A DNA stretch of 64,000 nucleotides from Terracoccus luteus (GTDB lineage Bacteria; Actinomycetota; Actinomycetes; Actinomycetales; Dermatophilaceae), in NCBI RefSeq assembly GCF_003635045.1, contig NZ_RBXT01000001.1, positions 930,001 through 994,000 of the forward strand. Reading direction: 5' to 3'. Positions 34,863 to 45,987 of this stretch are shown piece after piece (the stretch's first letter is position 1; each line of letters begins with the position of its first letter). A model generated the notes under the pieces. That model had not been told where the DNA came from, searched no databases, and was given only the letters and a program-made list of their open reading frames with translations. A program made the position numbers and the translations under genes.

Positions 34863-36964
34863 GGCATCGGCAGGTCGGGCAGCGAGACCTTCGTGCCGGT
34901 GTTGCGCTCGGACAGGTCGGCGAGGGCCTGGCGCACCGTCTTCGAGAAGAGGTGCGCGCCGGTGAGGCTGGGGTGGATCCGGTCGCTCTGCAGCTGGTCG
35001 GGGTGGCTGCGCACGGCCGACGCCCAGTCGGCGACGGCGACGTTGGGCCGGCCCTCGGCCACCGACGCGAGCGTGGCGTTGTCGCGGTCGACGCGCGACA
35101 TCGGACCCATGATGTTGACGAGCACGACCATGCGGTCGGGCCCGAGCCGGTCGAGAACGGCCTTGACCTGGTCGGCGTCGGTGCCCCAGTTGGTGCCGAA
35201 GGCGAGCACGACGGCACGGCGGTTGTCGTCGCCGCGCGAGGTCACCTCGGTGAGTCCGTCGGACCAGCGACGGTTCGACTTGGCGTCGATGCGGATGCCG
35301 GGGAAGTAGTACTTGAGCGCCCCGAGGCTCCCGACCATGATCGAGTCGCCGTAGGCGTCGATCTCGGTGCCGGCCGGCATGGTGAAGGCCGCCTTGCGCT
35401 GGTCGGGCGCGAGCGGCCCGGCGGAGGCGGTCGACGGCGCCGTCGACGGGGCGGTCTTCGAGGTGGCCGACGCGCCCGCGGTGGCCGACGCGGTCGGGCC
35501 ACCGGTCGCGGAGGGCGCCCCCGAGGCCCCGGGCGTCGGCGCGCCGGTCGGGCTGCCGGCACCGGGGGAGACCGGGGCCGCCGCGTCGGCCGCCGCCTCG
35601 TTCTGCTCGAGCATGATCGCCGTCTGCGACCGGTCCGGGGCGGTGAGCAGCACGACGCCGGTGACGACGGCGGCGACCGCGACGGTCGCCGACACGACCT
35701 GGCGGGTGCGGCGGCTGCTGCGCAGCAGCAGGGCGAGGACGCGACGGCCCGTGCCGCGGAAGCCGTCGCGGCGGAACGGGGTCTCGACGAAACGGTAGGT
35801 GAGGTCGCTGAGGGCGAGGGTGACGACGACGCACCAGAGCCGCACGAGGACGTGCTCGATGGTGCCGGGGGCCGACGGGTGGTCGCTCGCGACGATGAGG
35901 ATGACGGGCCAGTGCCAGAGGTAGATCGAGTACGACCGGCGCCCGACCCACGTCGCGACCGGGCTGGCCATGGCCCGCTGCAGCGGCGTCGTCGCGCCGC
36001 CACCCGCAGCGCCCTCGGCCGCACCGTGCGCGCCCTGGTCGACCACCCCGAGCACGAGCACCGCGGTCGCGACGCAGGCGAGCACGATGCCGCCGCGGAA
36101 GGTGAAGGGGGTGCCCTCGTCGAGCAGGAGCATCAGGGCGGCGAGCACGACGCCCGCCGCCGGCACGGCGAGGTGGCCGGCGGCCCCCCACCGGTGCGGC
36201 GTGACGAGGTGGCGCAGCCGGGGGCTGGTCCACGCGAAGGCGACGGCGGCACCGAGCATGAGGCCCACGAGGTGGGTGTCGGTGCCGTAGTAGACGCGCG
36301 TCGCGTCGCCCATCGGGTCGAGGAGCACCGCCATGAGCAGCGCCGACACGGTGCCGAGGCCGAGGGCGACCGCCACCCGCGTGCGGCTGGTGGCGAAGGC
36401 GAGCAGGGCGACGGTGACGAGCGGCCAGAGCAGGTAGAACTGCTCCTCGACCGCCAGCGACCAGAAGTTCATGAACAGCTGCGGCGCGGTCTGGTCGAAG
36501 TAGCTCGACCCGGCGGTGATCTCGACCCAGTTCGTCGAGAACGTCAGGGCGCCGGCGACCTGGCGCCCGATGCCCACGAGCAGGTCGCTGCTGACGGTGC
36601 GGGCGATGAGCACGCTCGTCACGACGACGAGCACGAGCGCGGGCAGCAGGCGCCGGGCGCGGCGTACCCAGAAGCGCGGCAGGTCGAGGCGGTCGGTGCG
36701 CCCGTGCTCGAGCACGAGCAGCGAGGTGATGAGGAAGCCGGAGACGACGAAGAACACGTCGACGCCGAGGAAGCCACCCGGCATCCACGAGGCGTTGAGG
36801 TGGAAGACCACCACGGCCGCGATGGCGACGGCGCGCAGGCCGTCGAGCCCGTCGATGCGCGGTAGCTGTGGGGGTGCGGCGGCCGGTGACTCGCGACGCC
36901 CGACGTCGGGTCGGTGCGAGTCGTGGGGCCGGGAGGTGGCCGACGTCGTCACGTTCGTGAGCAT
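34859..36964 (-). CDS. acyltransferase-3/SGNH fusion (OafA/OatA-like)
   Basis: 701-residue membrane O-acyltransferase. Residues about 25-360 carry the acyltransferase-3 domain with roughly 10-11 helices (IDGLDGLRAVAIAAVVVFHLN, FFVVSGFLITSLL, FWSLAVEEQFYLLWP). A Pro/Ser/Thr-rich linker leads to an extracytoplasmic SGNH hydrolase domain with GDS in AYGDSIMVG, FGTNWG and the DxxH in SDRIHPS. This is the layout of OatA-type peptidoglycan or polysaccharide O-acetyltransferases. ATG 36964 has no clear ribosome site. It is coupled to the downstream dehydrogenase by GTGA. Confidence 0.9.
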   Translation of the reverse strand: MLTNVTTSATSRPHDSHRPDVGRRESPAAAPPQLPRIDGLDGLRAVAIAAVVVFHLNASWMPGGFLGVDVFFVVSGFLITSLLVLEHGRTDRLDLPRFWVRRARRLLPALVLVVVTSVLIARTVSSDLLVGIGRQVAGALTFSTNWVEITAGSSYFDQTAPQLFMNFWSLAVEEQFYLLWPLVTVALLAFATSRTRVAVALGLGTVSALLMAVLLDPMGDATRVYYGTDTHLVGLMLGAAVAFAWTSPRLRHLVTPHRWGAAGHLAVPAAGVVLAALMLLLDEGTPFTFRGGIVLACVATAVLVLGVVDQGAHGAAEGAAGGGATTPLQRAMASPVATWVGRRSYSIYLWHWPVILIVASDHPSAPGTIEHVLVRLWCVVVTLALSDLTYRFVETPFRRDGFRGTGRRVLALLLRSSRRTRQVVSATVAVAAVVTGVVLLTAPDRSQTAIMLEQNEAAADAAAPVSPGAGSPTGAPTPGASGAPSATGGPTASATAGASATSKTAPSTAPSTASAGPLAPDQRKAAFTMPAGTEIDAYGDSIMVGSLGALKYYFPGIRIDAKSNRRWSDGLTEVTSRGDDNRRAVVLAFGTNWGTDADQVKAVLDRLGPDRMVVLVNIMGPMSRVDRDNATLASVAEGRPNVAVADWASAVRSHPDQLQSDRIHPSLTGAHLFSKTVRQALADLSERNTGTKVSLPDLPMP

Positions 36965-37070
36965 ATGGAGCGGAGGGGACACCGTCGGGGAGGCTCGCGG
37001 CGCGCCACGCCGCCACCCGCCCACCCGCGTCGCCTGTGCGGCAGGAACGACCCTCGTTACCGTGGCGGGC

Positions 37071-37415
37071 GTGGACGACGAGCGCGGCACCGACGGCACC
37101 GACAGACCCGACGGCACCGACCGCACTGACGGGGAGGTCAGGGCGCGCCTGTACGTCCGCGGCCGGGTGCAGGGTGTCGGGTTCCGCTGGTGGACCCGCT
37201 CGCGGGCCCGCGAGCTCGGACTCGTCGGGCACGCCCGCAACACGGCCGACGGTCGCGTCGAGGTCGTGGCGCAGGGCGCCGCGGAGGCCGTCGACGCGCT
37301 CGAGGTGCTGCTGCGCGAGGAGCCGAGCACGTCGGGCCGCCCGGGCCGGGTCGACGCGGTCGTGCGGCAGGAGGCCGTTCCGACTGACGGGACCACCGGC
37401 TTCGTCGAGCGCTGA
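37071..37415 (+). CDS. acyP: acylphosphatase
   Basis: 114 residues; the 25-residue Asp/Thr/Arg-rich N-terminus precedes the acylphosphatase fold with YVRGRVQGVGFRWWTRSRA (phosphate-binding Arg) and GHARNTADGRVEVVAQG (catalytic Asn). It hydrolyses acyl phosphates. GTG 37071 lies 7 nt from TACCGT, suggesting a leaderless message. Acylphosphatase ahead of smc is a frequent actinobacterial arrangement. Confidence 0.93.
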   Translation: MDDERGTDGTDRPDGTDRTDGEVRARLYVRGRVQGVGFRWWTRSRARELGLVGHARNTADGRVEVVAQGAAEAVDALEVLLREEPSTSGRPGRVDAVVRQEAVPTDGTTGFVER

Positions 37416-37433
37416 GGCTCCTACGCTGGAGCG

Positions 37434-37853
37434 ATGAGCGAGACGACCGTGGGGCGGACCGCAGCCGCCGGGCCCGGGGCAGCGCACGTGCCCGACGCGC
37501 CGGTGGTGCCCGTGGTGCCGGCCGAGCTGCTGCGTCTGCGCAGCAGCATCGACAACATCGACGCCGCCCTCATCCACCTGCTCGCCGAGCGCTTCAAGGC
37601 CACCCAGCAGGTGGGGGTGCTCAAGGCCGAGGAGCACCTGCCTGCCGCCGACCCTGCCCGAGAGGAGCAGCAGATCGCACGGCTGCGCGCCCTGGCCGAC
37701 GAGTCGGGCCTCGACCCGGTCTTCGCCGAGAAGTTCCTCGCCTTCGTCGTCGCCGAGGTCATCCACCACCACGAGCAGATCGCGAGCGGGCAGCACGAGC
37801 AGCCGGGCAGCACGGGCAACCGGTCGGCCGGGCCGGCTGAGCGGACGGCCTAG
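37434..37853 (+). CDS. chorismate mutase (AroQ type II)
   Basis: 139 residues, all-helical AroQ fold: LLRLRSSIDNIDAALIHLLAERFKATQQVGVLKAEEHLP, with Arg and Lys residues that bind chorismate, then DPAREEQQIARLRALADESGLDP. It converts chorismate to prephenate. The first 27 residues are Ala/Pro-rich. TACGCT ends 6 nt before the ATG, so probably leaderless. Its TAG and the convergent gene's TAG share the palindrome CTAG. Confidence 0.9.
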   Translation: MSETTVGRTAAAGPGAAHVPDAPVVPVVPAELLRLRSSIDNIDAALIHLLAERFKATQQVGVLKAEEHLPAADPAREEQQIARLRALADESGLDPVFAEKFLAFVVAEVIHHHEQIASGQHEQPGSTGNRSAGPAERTA

Positions 37854-38503
37854 TACAGCGTGGAGTCCTGGCGCGCCTCGAGGGCGGCGTCGTACGCACC
37901 GGCCTCACCGGCATCCGCGAAGCCGCCGGCCTCGAGCGTCATCCGGCCCGCGGTGGGCAGGGTGGCGGGGTCGACGTGGGCGGCGGGGTCCCACAGCCGG
38001 CTGCGCTTGACCGCCCGCGCGCACTGGAAGTAGACGCGCTGCACGGTGACGACGAGCGCCGTCGCGGGCAGCGCGCCGCGCACCTCGTGCCGGGCCAGCT
38101 CGTCCGGGTCGGTCGTCACGACGGCGGTGCCGCGCGCGCGCAGCTCGAGCCCGAGGCCGGGGACGAGGAAGATCAGCCCGACCCGCGGGTCGCGCACGAC
38201 GTTGCGCAGGGTGTCGAGGCGGTTGTTGCCCCGGCGGTCGGGCAGCACGAGGGTGCGCTCGTCGCGCACGACGACGAAGCCGGGCGCGTCGCCCCGTGGC
38301 GACTGGTCGAGCCCGCCGTCGCCCACCGTCGAGACGACGCAGAACGGTGACGCGGCGACGATCTCAGCGTAGGCGGGCGTCAGCACGGCCGACTCCTTGC
38401 CGCGCGGGGGCTCGGCCGTCGCCAGCGGGTAGAGCCCGAGCAGCTGGTCGAGGCCCGTCACGACGTGCGGGTCGGCGGGCAGGTCGGAGGCGGGTCGGGT
38501 CAC
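37850..38503 (-). CDS. pyridoxamine-5'-phosphate-oxidase-like FMN-binding protein
   Basis: 217-residue split-barrel flavin-binding protein. Core: EIVAASPFCVVSTVGDGGLDQSPRGDAPGFVVVRDERTLVLPDRRGNNRLDTLRNVVRDPRVGLIFLVPG, close to the PPOX subfamily seen in Deinococcus (DR2398-like). The actual reaction is unknown; in an F420-producing organism, F420 is an alternative cofactor. GTG 38503 is preceded at 6 nt by TACGCT (leaderless). Stops overlap the chorismate mutase gene at CTAG. Confidence 0.85.
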   Translation of the reverse strand: MTRPASDLPADPHVVTGLDQLLGLYPLATAEPPRGKESAVLTPAYAEIVAASPFCVVSTVGDGGLDQSPRGDAPGFVVVRDERTLVLPDRRGNNRLDTLRNVVRDPRVGLIFLVPGLGLELRARGTAVVTTDPDELARHEVRGALPATALVVTVQRVYFQCARAVKRSRLWDPAAHVDPATLPTAGRMTLEAGGFADAGEAGAYDAALEARQDSTLY

Positions 38504-38579
38504 CGGCCCAGCGTAGGAGCGGGCCGGATGCCGGGGCGCGCGGCGGCTGCGCCTGCGCGGTCGGCCTCGGCCGGCGCAG

Positions 38580-38585
38580 TACCCT
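38580..38585 (+). promoter_or_regulatory. candidate -10 of smc
   Basis: TACCCT, about 42 nt before the GTG of smc; AAAGGA precedes the start as a ribosome-binding site. Confidence 0.4.
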
Positions 38586-38627
38586 GAGCAGCGATCGCCG
38601 CAGGCACACCAAAGGACCCCCGGACGC

Positions 38628-41600
38628 GTGTACGTCAAGAGCCTCACCCTCAAGGGCTTCAAGTCCTTCGCCTCCGCGACCCACCTTCGCCTCGAGCCCG
38701 GCATCACGTGCATCGTCGGCCCCAACGGCTCGGGCAAGAGCAACGTCGTCGACGCGCTCGCCTGGGTCATGGGTGAGCAGGGCGCCAAGTCACTGCGCGG
38801 CGGGAAGATGGAGGACGTCATCTTTGCCGGCACGTCCGGCCGGGCGCCGCTGGGGCGCGCCGAGGTGGCCCTCACCATCGACAACACCGACGGCGCGCTG
38901 CCCATCGACTACACCGAGGTGACGATCGCGCGGACGATGTTCCGCAACGGCGGCTCCGACTACTCCATCAACGGCACCCCGTGCCGCCTGCTCGACGTGC
39001 AGGAGCTGCTGAGCGACAGCGGCATCGGGCGCGAGATGCACGTCATCGTCGGCCAGGGCCAGCTCGACACGGTGCTGCGGGCCACCCCCGAGGAGCGCCG
39101 CGGCTTCATCGAGGAGGCCGCCGGGGTGCTCAAGCACCGCAAGCGCAAGGAACGGGCGCTGCGCAAGCTCGAGACGATGGAGGCCAACCTCACCCGCGTC
39201 GGCGACCTCACCGGTGAGATCCGCCGCCAGCTCGGCCCGCTCGGCCGGCAGGCCGAGACCGCCCGCCGGGCCGCGACCGTCCAGGCCGACGCCCGCGACG
39301 CGCGGCTGCGACTGCTCGCCGACGACCTCGTCCAGCTGACCTCGACCCTCGAGCAGGAGGTGGCCGACGAGTCGGCCCTCATCGCCCGGCGCACCGAGGT
39401 CGAGCAGGCGCTCGCCGTGCTGGCCACCCGGCTGGCCGGGCTCGAGGAGGAGGCCGAGCAGGCCCGTCCCGCCCTGACCCGGGCCCAGGACGACTACGTC
39501 GCCCTCGGCCGGCTGGTCGAGCGCCTCGCCGCCACCGCCTCCCTCGCCGCCGAGCGCGTGCGACTGCTCGCGCAGGACGACGAGCAGGCGACCCCGGCGG
39601 GCCGGGACCCCGAGCAGCTGCGCAGCCAGGCGGCGCAGGTGCGCGCCCAGGAGGCCGAGCTCGTCGCCGAGGTGGGGCGCGCGACCGCTGCGCTCGAGGC
39701 CGCCGCGGCCGCCCGCACGGCGGCCGAGCGCGACCACTCCGAGGAGTCGGCCCGCCTCGTCAAGGCCTCGCGCGCCGCCGCGGACCGCCGCGAGGGACTG
39801 GCCCGCCTCGGCGGGCAGGTCGGGGCCGCCGCGTCACGCATCGAGGCCCGCGAGGCCGAGATCGGGCGCCTGCGCGCGAGCATCGCCGCCGCCACCGCCC
39901 GTGCCACCGCCGCCGAGCGAGAGTTCACCCGGCTCGAGGCGTCCGTCGCCGGCGAGGAGGAGGGCGAGGAGGGTCTCGACACCGCCTATGAGGAGGCGGC
40001 GGCGCGCCTCGAGGAGGTCGAGGCCGAGCTGGCCCGCCACGTCGAGGCCGAGGCGGCCGCCGAGAAGGCGCGCACCACGGCATCCGCCCGCGTCGAGGCG
40101 CTCGAGCTGAGCCTGAGCCGGCGCGACGGCGCCGCCGCGCTCCTGGCCGCCGCCGACGACGCCCACGGCATCGTCGGCTCGGTCGCGGCCCTCGTCACCG
40201 TCGAGCCGGGGCTCGAGAACGCGGTCGCCGCGGCCCTCGGCTCCGCGGCCGAGGCGCTCGCCGTCGACTCCCTCACCGCCGCCGCGGCCGCACTCGACGC
40301 GCTGCGGGCCGACGACGCCGGACAGGTGCACCTGCTCGTCGCCGAGTCGGCGGGGACAGTCGGCACCGACGGCTGGCCCGGCCTGCCCGACGGTGCCCGC
40401 TGGGCGCGCGACGCCGTGCAGTGCCCGGCGTCGCTGCGACCGGCCCTCGACCGCGTGCTCGAGCGCGTCGCCCTCGTGGGCACGGCGCAGGAGGCGCACG
40501 CCCTCGTGCTCGCCCATCCCGGCGTCACCGCGGTGACCGGCGACGGGGACGTCTACGGCCCCGGCCAGGTGCGTGGCGGCAGCGCGTCCGCCCCCAGCCT
40601 CATCGCCCTGCAGGCCGCGCTCGACGAGGCCCGCGAGGTCGTGGCCCGCTCGACCCGCGAGGGCGAGCAGGCCCGCTTCGCCGTCGCCGCCGCCCGGTCG
40701 CGCCACGACGAGGTGGCCGACCAGGTCGACGCCACGCTCGAGCGGCTCAACGAGAGCGACGCCCGTCTCGCCGCCGTCGCCGAGCAGCTCGGCTCGCTGG
40801 GCCAGAGCCTGCGCAGCGCCCGCGGGGAGGTCGAGCGCACCGAGAAGGCGCTCGCCGACGCCGTGGCCGCGCTCGAGGGCGACCAGACGCAGCACGCCGC
40901 CCTCGTCAAGCGGCTCGAGGCCGCGAGCGCCGAGGGCGTCGACGAGAGCGAGCCGAGCACCGACGAGCGCGACCGCCTCGACGCCGCCGCCCGCGCCGCG
41001 CGCGCCGCGGAGACCGAGCTGCGTCTCGGCCTGCGCACCCGCGAGGAGCGGGCCCGGGCCCTCAAGGACCGTGCCGAGGCCCTCGAGCGCAGCGCCCGCC
41101 ACGAGGAGGCGGCCCGCGCCCAGCAGGCCGCGCGCCTCGAGCGTCGCCGCCGCGAGGCACAGGTGGCCCGGTCGGTCGGCGTCGCGGCCGGCTACGCCCA
41201 CGGCCTGCTGACGGCCTCGGTCGAGCAGGCGGCCCGGGTGCGGGCGGCCGGCGAGGCGGCCTGCACCGAGCGCGACGCCCAGCTTGCCGCCGTTCGCCGT
41301 GACGTCGCCGGCCTGCAGGGCGAGCTGCGCGAGCTCACCGACACCGTGCACCGCGACGAGGTGGCCCGCACCCAGCAGCGCCTTCGCATCGAGCAGCTGC
41401 AGGCCCGCGCCGTCGACGAGCTCGGGGTCGCCCCCGACGCCCTCGTCGAGGAGTTCGGGCCGCACCGCCCCGTGCCTGTGGTCGCCGACGAGCCGGATGC
41501 CGGTCGGCGTGGTTCGTCGGCGTCGTCGGCGTCGCCGGCGAAGCCGTCGGGTGGGGCTGCGGCGGAGACGGCGTCTGGGGCGTCGGCGCAGTCGGACGGG

Positions 41601-42314
41601 TCGGTCGGGTCGGACGGCGCGGGGGAGCCACGGACGGTGCCCTTCGTGCGCGCCGAGCAGGAGAAGCGGCTGCGCTCGGCGGAGCGGCGCCTGTCCGCCC
41701 TCGGCCGCATCAACCCGCTCGCGCTCGAGGAGTTCGCAGCCCTCGAGGAGCGGCACAAGTTCCTCACCGAGCAGCTCGAGGACCTCCGCACGAGCAAGCG
41801 CGACCTGCTCGACATCGTCAAGGAGGTCGACGAGCGCGTCGAGAAGGTGTTCGCCGAGGCGTTCGCCGACACCGCAGTGCAGTTCGAGCGCGTCTTCCAG
41901 CGGCTCTTCCCCGGCGGGGAGGGGCGCCTCGTGCTCACCGACCCCTCGAACATGCTGACGACGGGGCTCGAGGTCGAGGCCCGGCCCCCGGGCAAGAAGA
42001 TCAAGCGGCTCTCGCTGCTCTCGGGTGGGGAGCGCTCGCTCGTCGCGGTCGCCCTGCTCGTGTCGATCTTCAAGGCCCGGCCGTCGCCGTTCTACATCAT
42101 GGACGAGGTGGAGGCGGCGCTCGACGACGCCAACCTCGGCCGCCTCATCACCCTCTTCGAGGAGCTGCGCGACAGCAGCCAGCTCATCGTCATCACCCAC
42201 CAGAAGAAGACGATGGAGACCGCCGACGCGCTCTACGGCGTCAGCATGCGCGGCGACGGGGTGACGACGGTCGTCTCGCAGCGGCTGCGGGACGTCGCCG
42301 ACCGGCCCGCCTGA
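38628..42314 (+). CDS. smc: chromosome segregation protein SMC
   Basis: 1228-residue condensin ATPase. Walker A GPNGSGKSN starts at residue 31, followed by ALAWVMGEQGAKSLRGG. Long coiled coils flank a hinge near residues 500-650, where GIVGSVAALVTVEPGLENAVAAALG marks the hinge. The C-terminal head has the signature LSLLSGGERSLVAVALL and Walker B FYIMDEVEAALDD. An unusual Ser/Ala/Gly-rich low-complexity insert occupies about residues 955-1003 (DNA 41495-41640), within the second coiled coil, with less G/C-biased third positions than the surroundings. GTG start. Confidence 0.98.
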   Translation: MYVKSLTLKGFKSFASATHLRLEPGITCIVGPNGSGKSNVVDALAWVMGEQGAKSLRGGKMEDVIFAGTSGRAPLGRAEVALTIDNTDGALPIDYTEVTIARTMFRNGGSDYSINGTPCRLLDVQELLSDSGIGREMHVIVGQGQLDTVLRATPEERRGFIEEAAGVLKHRKRKERALRKLETMEANLTRVGDLTGEIRRQLGPLGRQAETARRAATVQADARDARLRLLADDLVQLTSTLEQEVADESALIARRTEVEQALAVLATRLAGLEEEAEQARPALTRAQDDYVALGRLVERLAATASLAAERVRLLAQDDEQATPAGRDPEQLRSQAAQVRAQEAELVAEVGRATAALEAAAAARTAAERDHSEESARLVKASRAAADRREGLARLGGQVGAAASRIEAREAEIGRLRASIAAATARATAAEREFTRLEASVAGEEEGEEGLDTAYEEAAARLEEVEAELARHVEAEAAAEKARTTASARVEALELSLSRRDGAAALLAAADDAHGIVGSVAALVTVEPGLENAVAAALGSAAEALAVDSLTAAAAALDALRADDAGQVHLLVAESAGTVGTDGWPGLPDGARWARDAVQCPASLRPALDRVLERVALVGTAQEAHALVLAHPGVTAVTGDGDVYGPGQVRGGSASAPSLIALQAALDEAREVVARSTREGEQARFAVAAARSRHDEVADQVDATLERLNESDARLAAVAEQLGSLGQSLRSARGEVERTEKALADAVAALEGDQTQHAALVKRLEAASAEGVDESEPSTDERDRLDAAARAARAAETELRLGLRTREERARALKDRAEALERSARHEEAARAQQAARLERRRREAQVARSVGVAAGYAHGLLTASVEQAARVRAAGEAACTERDAQLAAVRRDVAGLQGELRELTDTVHRDEVARTQQRLRIEQLQARAVDELGVAPDALVEEFGPHRPVPVVADEPDAGRRGSSASSASPAKPSGGAAAETASGASAQSDGSVGSDGAGEPRTVPFVRAEQEKRLRSAERRLSALGRINPLALEEFAALEERHKFLTEQLEDLRTSKRDLLDIVKEVDERVEKVFAEAFADTAVQFERVFQRLFPGGEGRLVLTDPSNMLTTGLEVEARPPGKKIKRLSLLSGGERSLVAVALLVSIFKARPSPFYIMDEVEAALDDANLGRLITLFEELRDSSQLIVITHQKKTMETADALYGVSMRGDGVTTVVSQRLRDVADRPA

Positions 42315-42438
42315 CGGTCGCAGTCGGCACCGCCCGATGACCGCCGAGGTCACGAAACGGTGTCGGATGCGTCACGAAAGGGTCTCCGTGGCCGCGCCGT
42401 GAAGAGGGACGAACGGTCACATCCGTCACTCTGGTCCC

Positions 42439-42642
42439 ATGGCTCTCCTCATCGTCGCGATGCTCCTCGTCGTCGCCCTCGGCGTCGCCATCGTCGGTGT
42501 CGTCGCCCTCCCCGCCCATCGTGAGGGGCGGGACGTCCTGACCGACCGCGGCGAGAGCGTCGCCAAGGCGGCGGCCCAGCGCGTCGGCTCGGTGGCGACC
42601 GAGGTGCGCGAACGCACCCACGTGCGCGCCCGCACCCACTGA
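42439..42642 (+). CDS. small single-helix membrane protein
   Basis: 67 residues: a strongly hydrophobic N-terminal segment (ALLIVAMLLVVALGVAIVGVVALP) followed by a charged, helical tail rich in Arg, Glu and Ala. I do not recognise it. A CACTCT hexamer ends 6 nt before the ATG, which fits the leaderless pattern of neighbouring genes and supports its reality. The 190 nt after it up to ftsY show nothing identifiable. Confidence 0.55.
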   Translation: MALLIVAMLLVVALGVAIVGVVALPAHREGRDVLTDRGESVAKAAAQRVGSVATEVRERTHVRARTH

Positions 42643-42834
42643 CCCCCGCCCGACGCCCGGCCCGGAACACGGCTGGAGACACGGCCGGACGCGCAGTCGA
42701 CGCCCCACCTCCCGGCATCCGCTGTCGGGGGTCGCTCCGGCGTACCCGGGGCCGCTCGACGACCCGGTCCGCGACCCACCCAAGGGGCCCGGACGTCGGC
42801 CGGAGGGCCGGCGCCGCCGTGGTTGGATGATCGC

Positions 42835-44055
42835 GTGGAACCAGTCCTGCTCTTCATCCTCATCGGCGTCGTCATCGTCGGCGGCATCATCGGCCTCGGC
42901 GTCAACCTGCTGAGGGGTGGTTCGCGCACGAACACCCTCGAGCGCGAGGCCCCCACCGTGGGCGCCCCGACCCGGCCGGGCCTGCCCGCCGACGACCTCG
43001 ACCGCGAGCCGCCGGGTGAGGCCGTCACCTCGCCGCCGGAGACCACGGCCACGACCGCGCCCGAGCCGGAGGTCGTCGAGCCCGAGCCCGCCCCTCCGGC
43101 CGAGCCCGAGGCCCCGGCGTTCGAGAAGCCCGAGTCGGCGCGAGGCCGCCTGCAGCGCCTGCGCGCCCGCCTGGCCCGCTCGAACTCGGCGCTCGGCAAG
43201 GGCCTGCTCGCGCTGCTCTCGCGCGGGGGTCTCGACGAGGAGGCCTGGGAGGAGGTCGAGGACACCCTCATCGCGTCCGACCTCGGCGTCGAGGCGACGA
43301 CCGAGCTCGTCGACTCGCTGCGCCGCCGCGTCTCGGTCGAGGGCGCGACCGACGAGGCGACCGTCCGCGGCTGGCTCAAGGAGGAGCTGCTCGCGCTCGT
43401 CCAGCCCGGCCTCGACCGCCGCATCGCCAGCTCGCGCGTGGGCGACCGCCCGGCCGTGATCCTCGTCGTCGGCGTCAACGGCACCGGCAAGACGACGACC
43501 GTCGGCAAGCTCGCCCGCGTGCTCGTCGCCGAGGACCGCGACGTCCTGCTCGGTGCGGCGGACACCTTCCGCGCCGCCGCGGCCGACCAGCTCGCGACGT
43601 GGGGCGACCGCGTCGGCGTGCCGACCGTGCGCTCCGACCGCGACGGCGCCGACCCCGCGGCCGTCGCCTTCGACGCCGTCAAGGCGGGCATCGAGGAGGA
43701 GGTCGACGTCGTCATCATCGACACCGCCGGCCGCCTCCACAACAAGGTCGGCCTCATGGACGAGCTCGGCAAGGTCAAGCGCGTCATCGAGAAGCAGAGC
43801 GAGATCGACGAGGTCCTGCTCGTGCTCGACGCCACCACCGGCCAGAACGGCCTGCAGCAGGCGAAGGTCTTCTCGGAGGCCGTGAACGTGACCGGCATCG
43901 TGCTCTCCAAGCTCGACGGCACCGCCAAGGGCGGCATCGTCGTCGCGGTTCAGCGTCAGCTCGGCGTCCCGGTCAAGCTCGTCGGTCTCGGCGAGGGCCC
44001 CGACGACCTCGCCCCCTTCGACCCGGAGGCCTTCGTCGACGCCATCGTCGACTGA
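42835..44055 (+). CDS. ftsY: signal recognition particle receptor FtsY
   Basis: 406-residue SRP receptor GTPase. N-terminal membrane helix (LLFILIGVVIVGGIIGLGVNLL, residues 5-26), an acidic Pro/Glu-rich A-domain linker, then the NG domain: GVNGTGKTTTVGKLA near residue 213, DTFRAAAADQL, IDTAGRLHNK, and the VLSKLDGTAKGG block. It partners with Ffh, encoded 4.7 kb downstream. GTG 42835 is preferred; a TTG 12 nt upstream is possible. Four degenerate TGCGTCCC units (44084-44106) lie beyond its stop. Confidence 0.96.
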   Translation: MEPVLLFILIGVVIVGGIIGLGVNLLRGGSRTNTLEREAPTVGAPTRPGLPADDLDREPPGEAVTSPPETTATTAPEPEVVEPEPAPPAEPEAPAFEKPESARGRLQRLRARLARSNSALGKGLLALLSRGGLDEEAWEEVEDTLIASDLGVEATTELVDSLRRRVSVEGATDEATVRGWLKEELLALVQPGLDRRIASSRVGDRPAVILVVGVNGTGKTTTVGKLARVLVAEDRDVLLGAADTFRAAAADQLATWGDRVGVPTVRSDRDGADPAAVAFDAVKAGIEEEVDVVIIDTAGRLHNKVGLMDELGKVKRVIEKQSEIDEVLLVLDATTGQNGLQQAKVFSEAVNVTGIVLSKLDGTAKGGIVVAVQRQLGVPVKLVGLGEGPDDLAPFDPEAFVDAIVD

Positions 44056-44137
44056 GCCCGCCCGATCCGGGGCGTGCGTCCCCTGCGTCCCCGTGCGTCC
44101 CGTGCGGAAACGTGGAACTTACGCGCCGGTCGCCCGG

Positions 44138-44175
44138 TTGACACGGCTGTAACACGAGGCGGCGCCGCGCGAAAC
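44138..44175 (+). promoter_or_regulatory. candidate GlnR box upstream of amtB
   Basis: TTGAC (44138), GTAAC (44149) and GAAAC (44171) sit on an 11-bp period (offsets 0, 11 and 33), with the 22 position (44160) not matching. GlnR sites in actinobacteria have GTNAC/GAAAC half-sites at this period. CACAGT (44186-44191), 6 nt before the ATG, is a plausible leaderless -10. Regulation is inferred. Confidence 0.45.
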
Positions 44176-44197
44176 AGGGCGCGACCACAGTGTCGCC

Positions 44198-45957
<1,760 letters not shown>

Positions 45958-45987
45958 GGCTCCGTCGCCACGTCCGTGGGGCACACC

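Noticed and set aside
39834-42353. An 839-codon minus-strand frame opposite smc
   Set aside because: Shadow of smc; no domain and no start signals.
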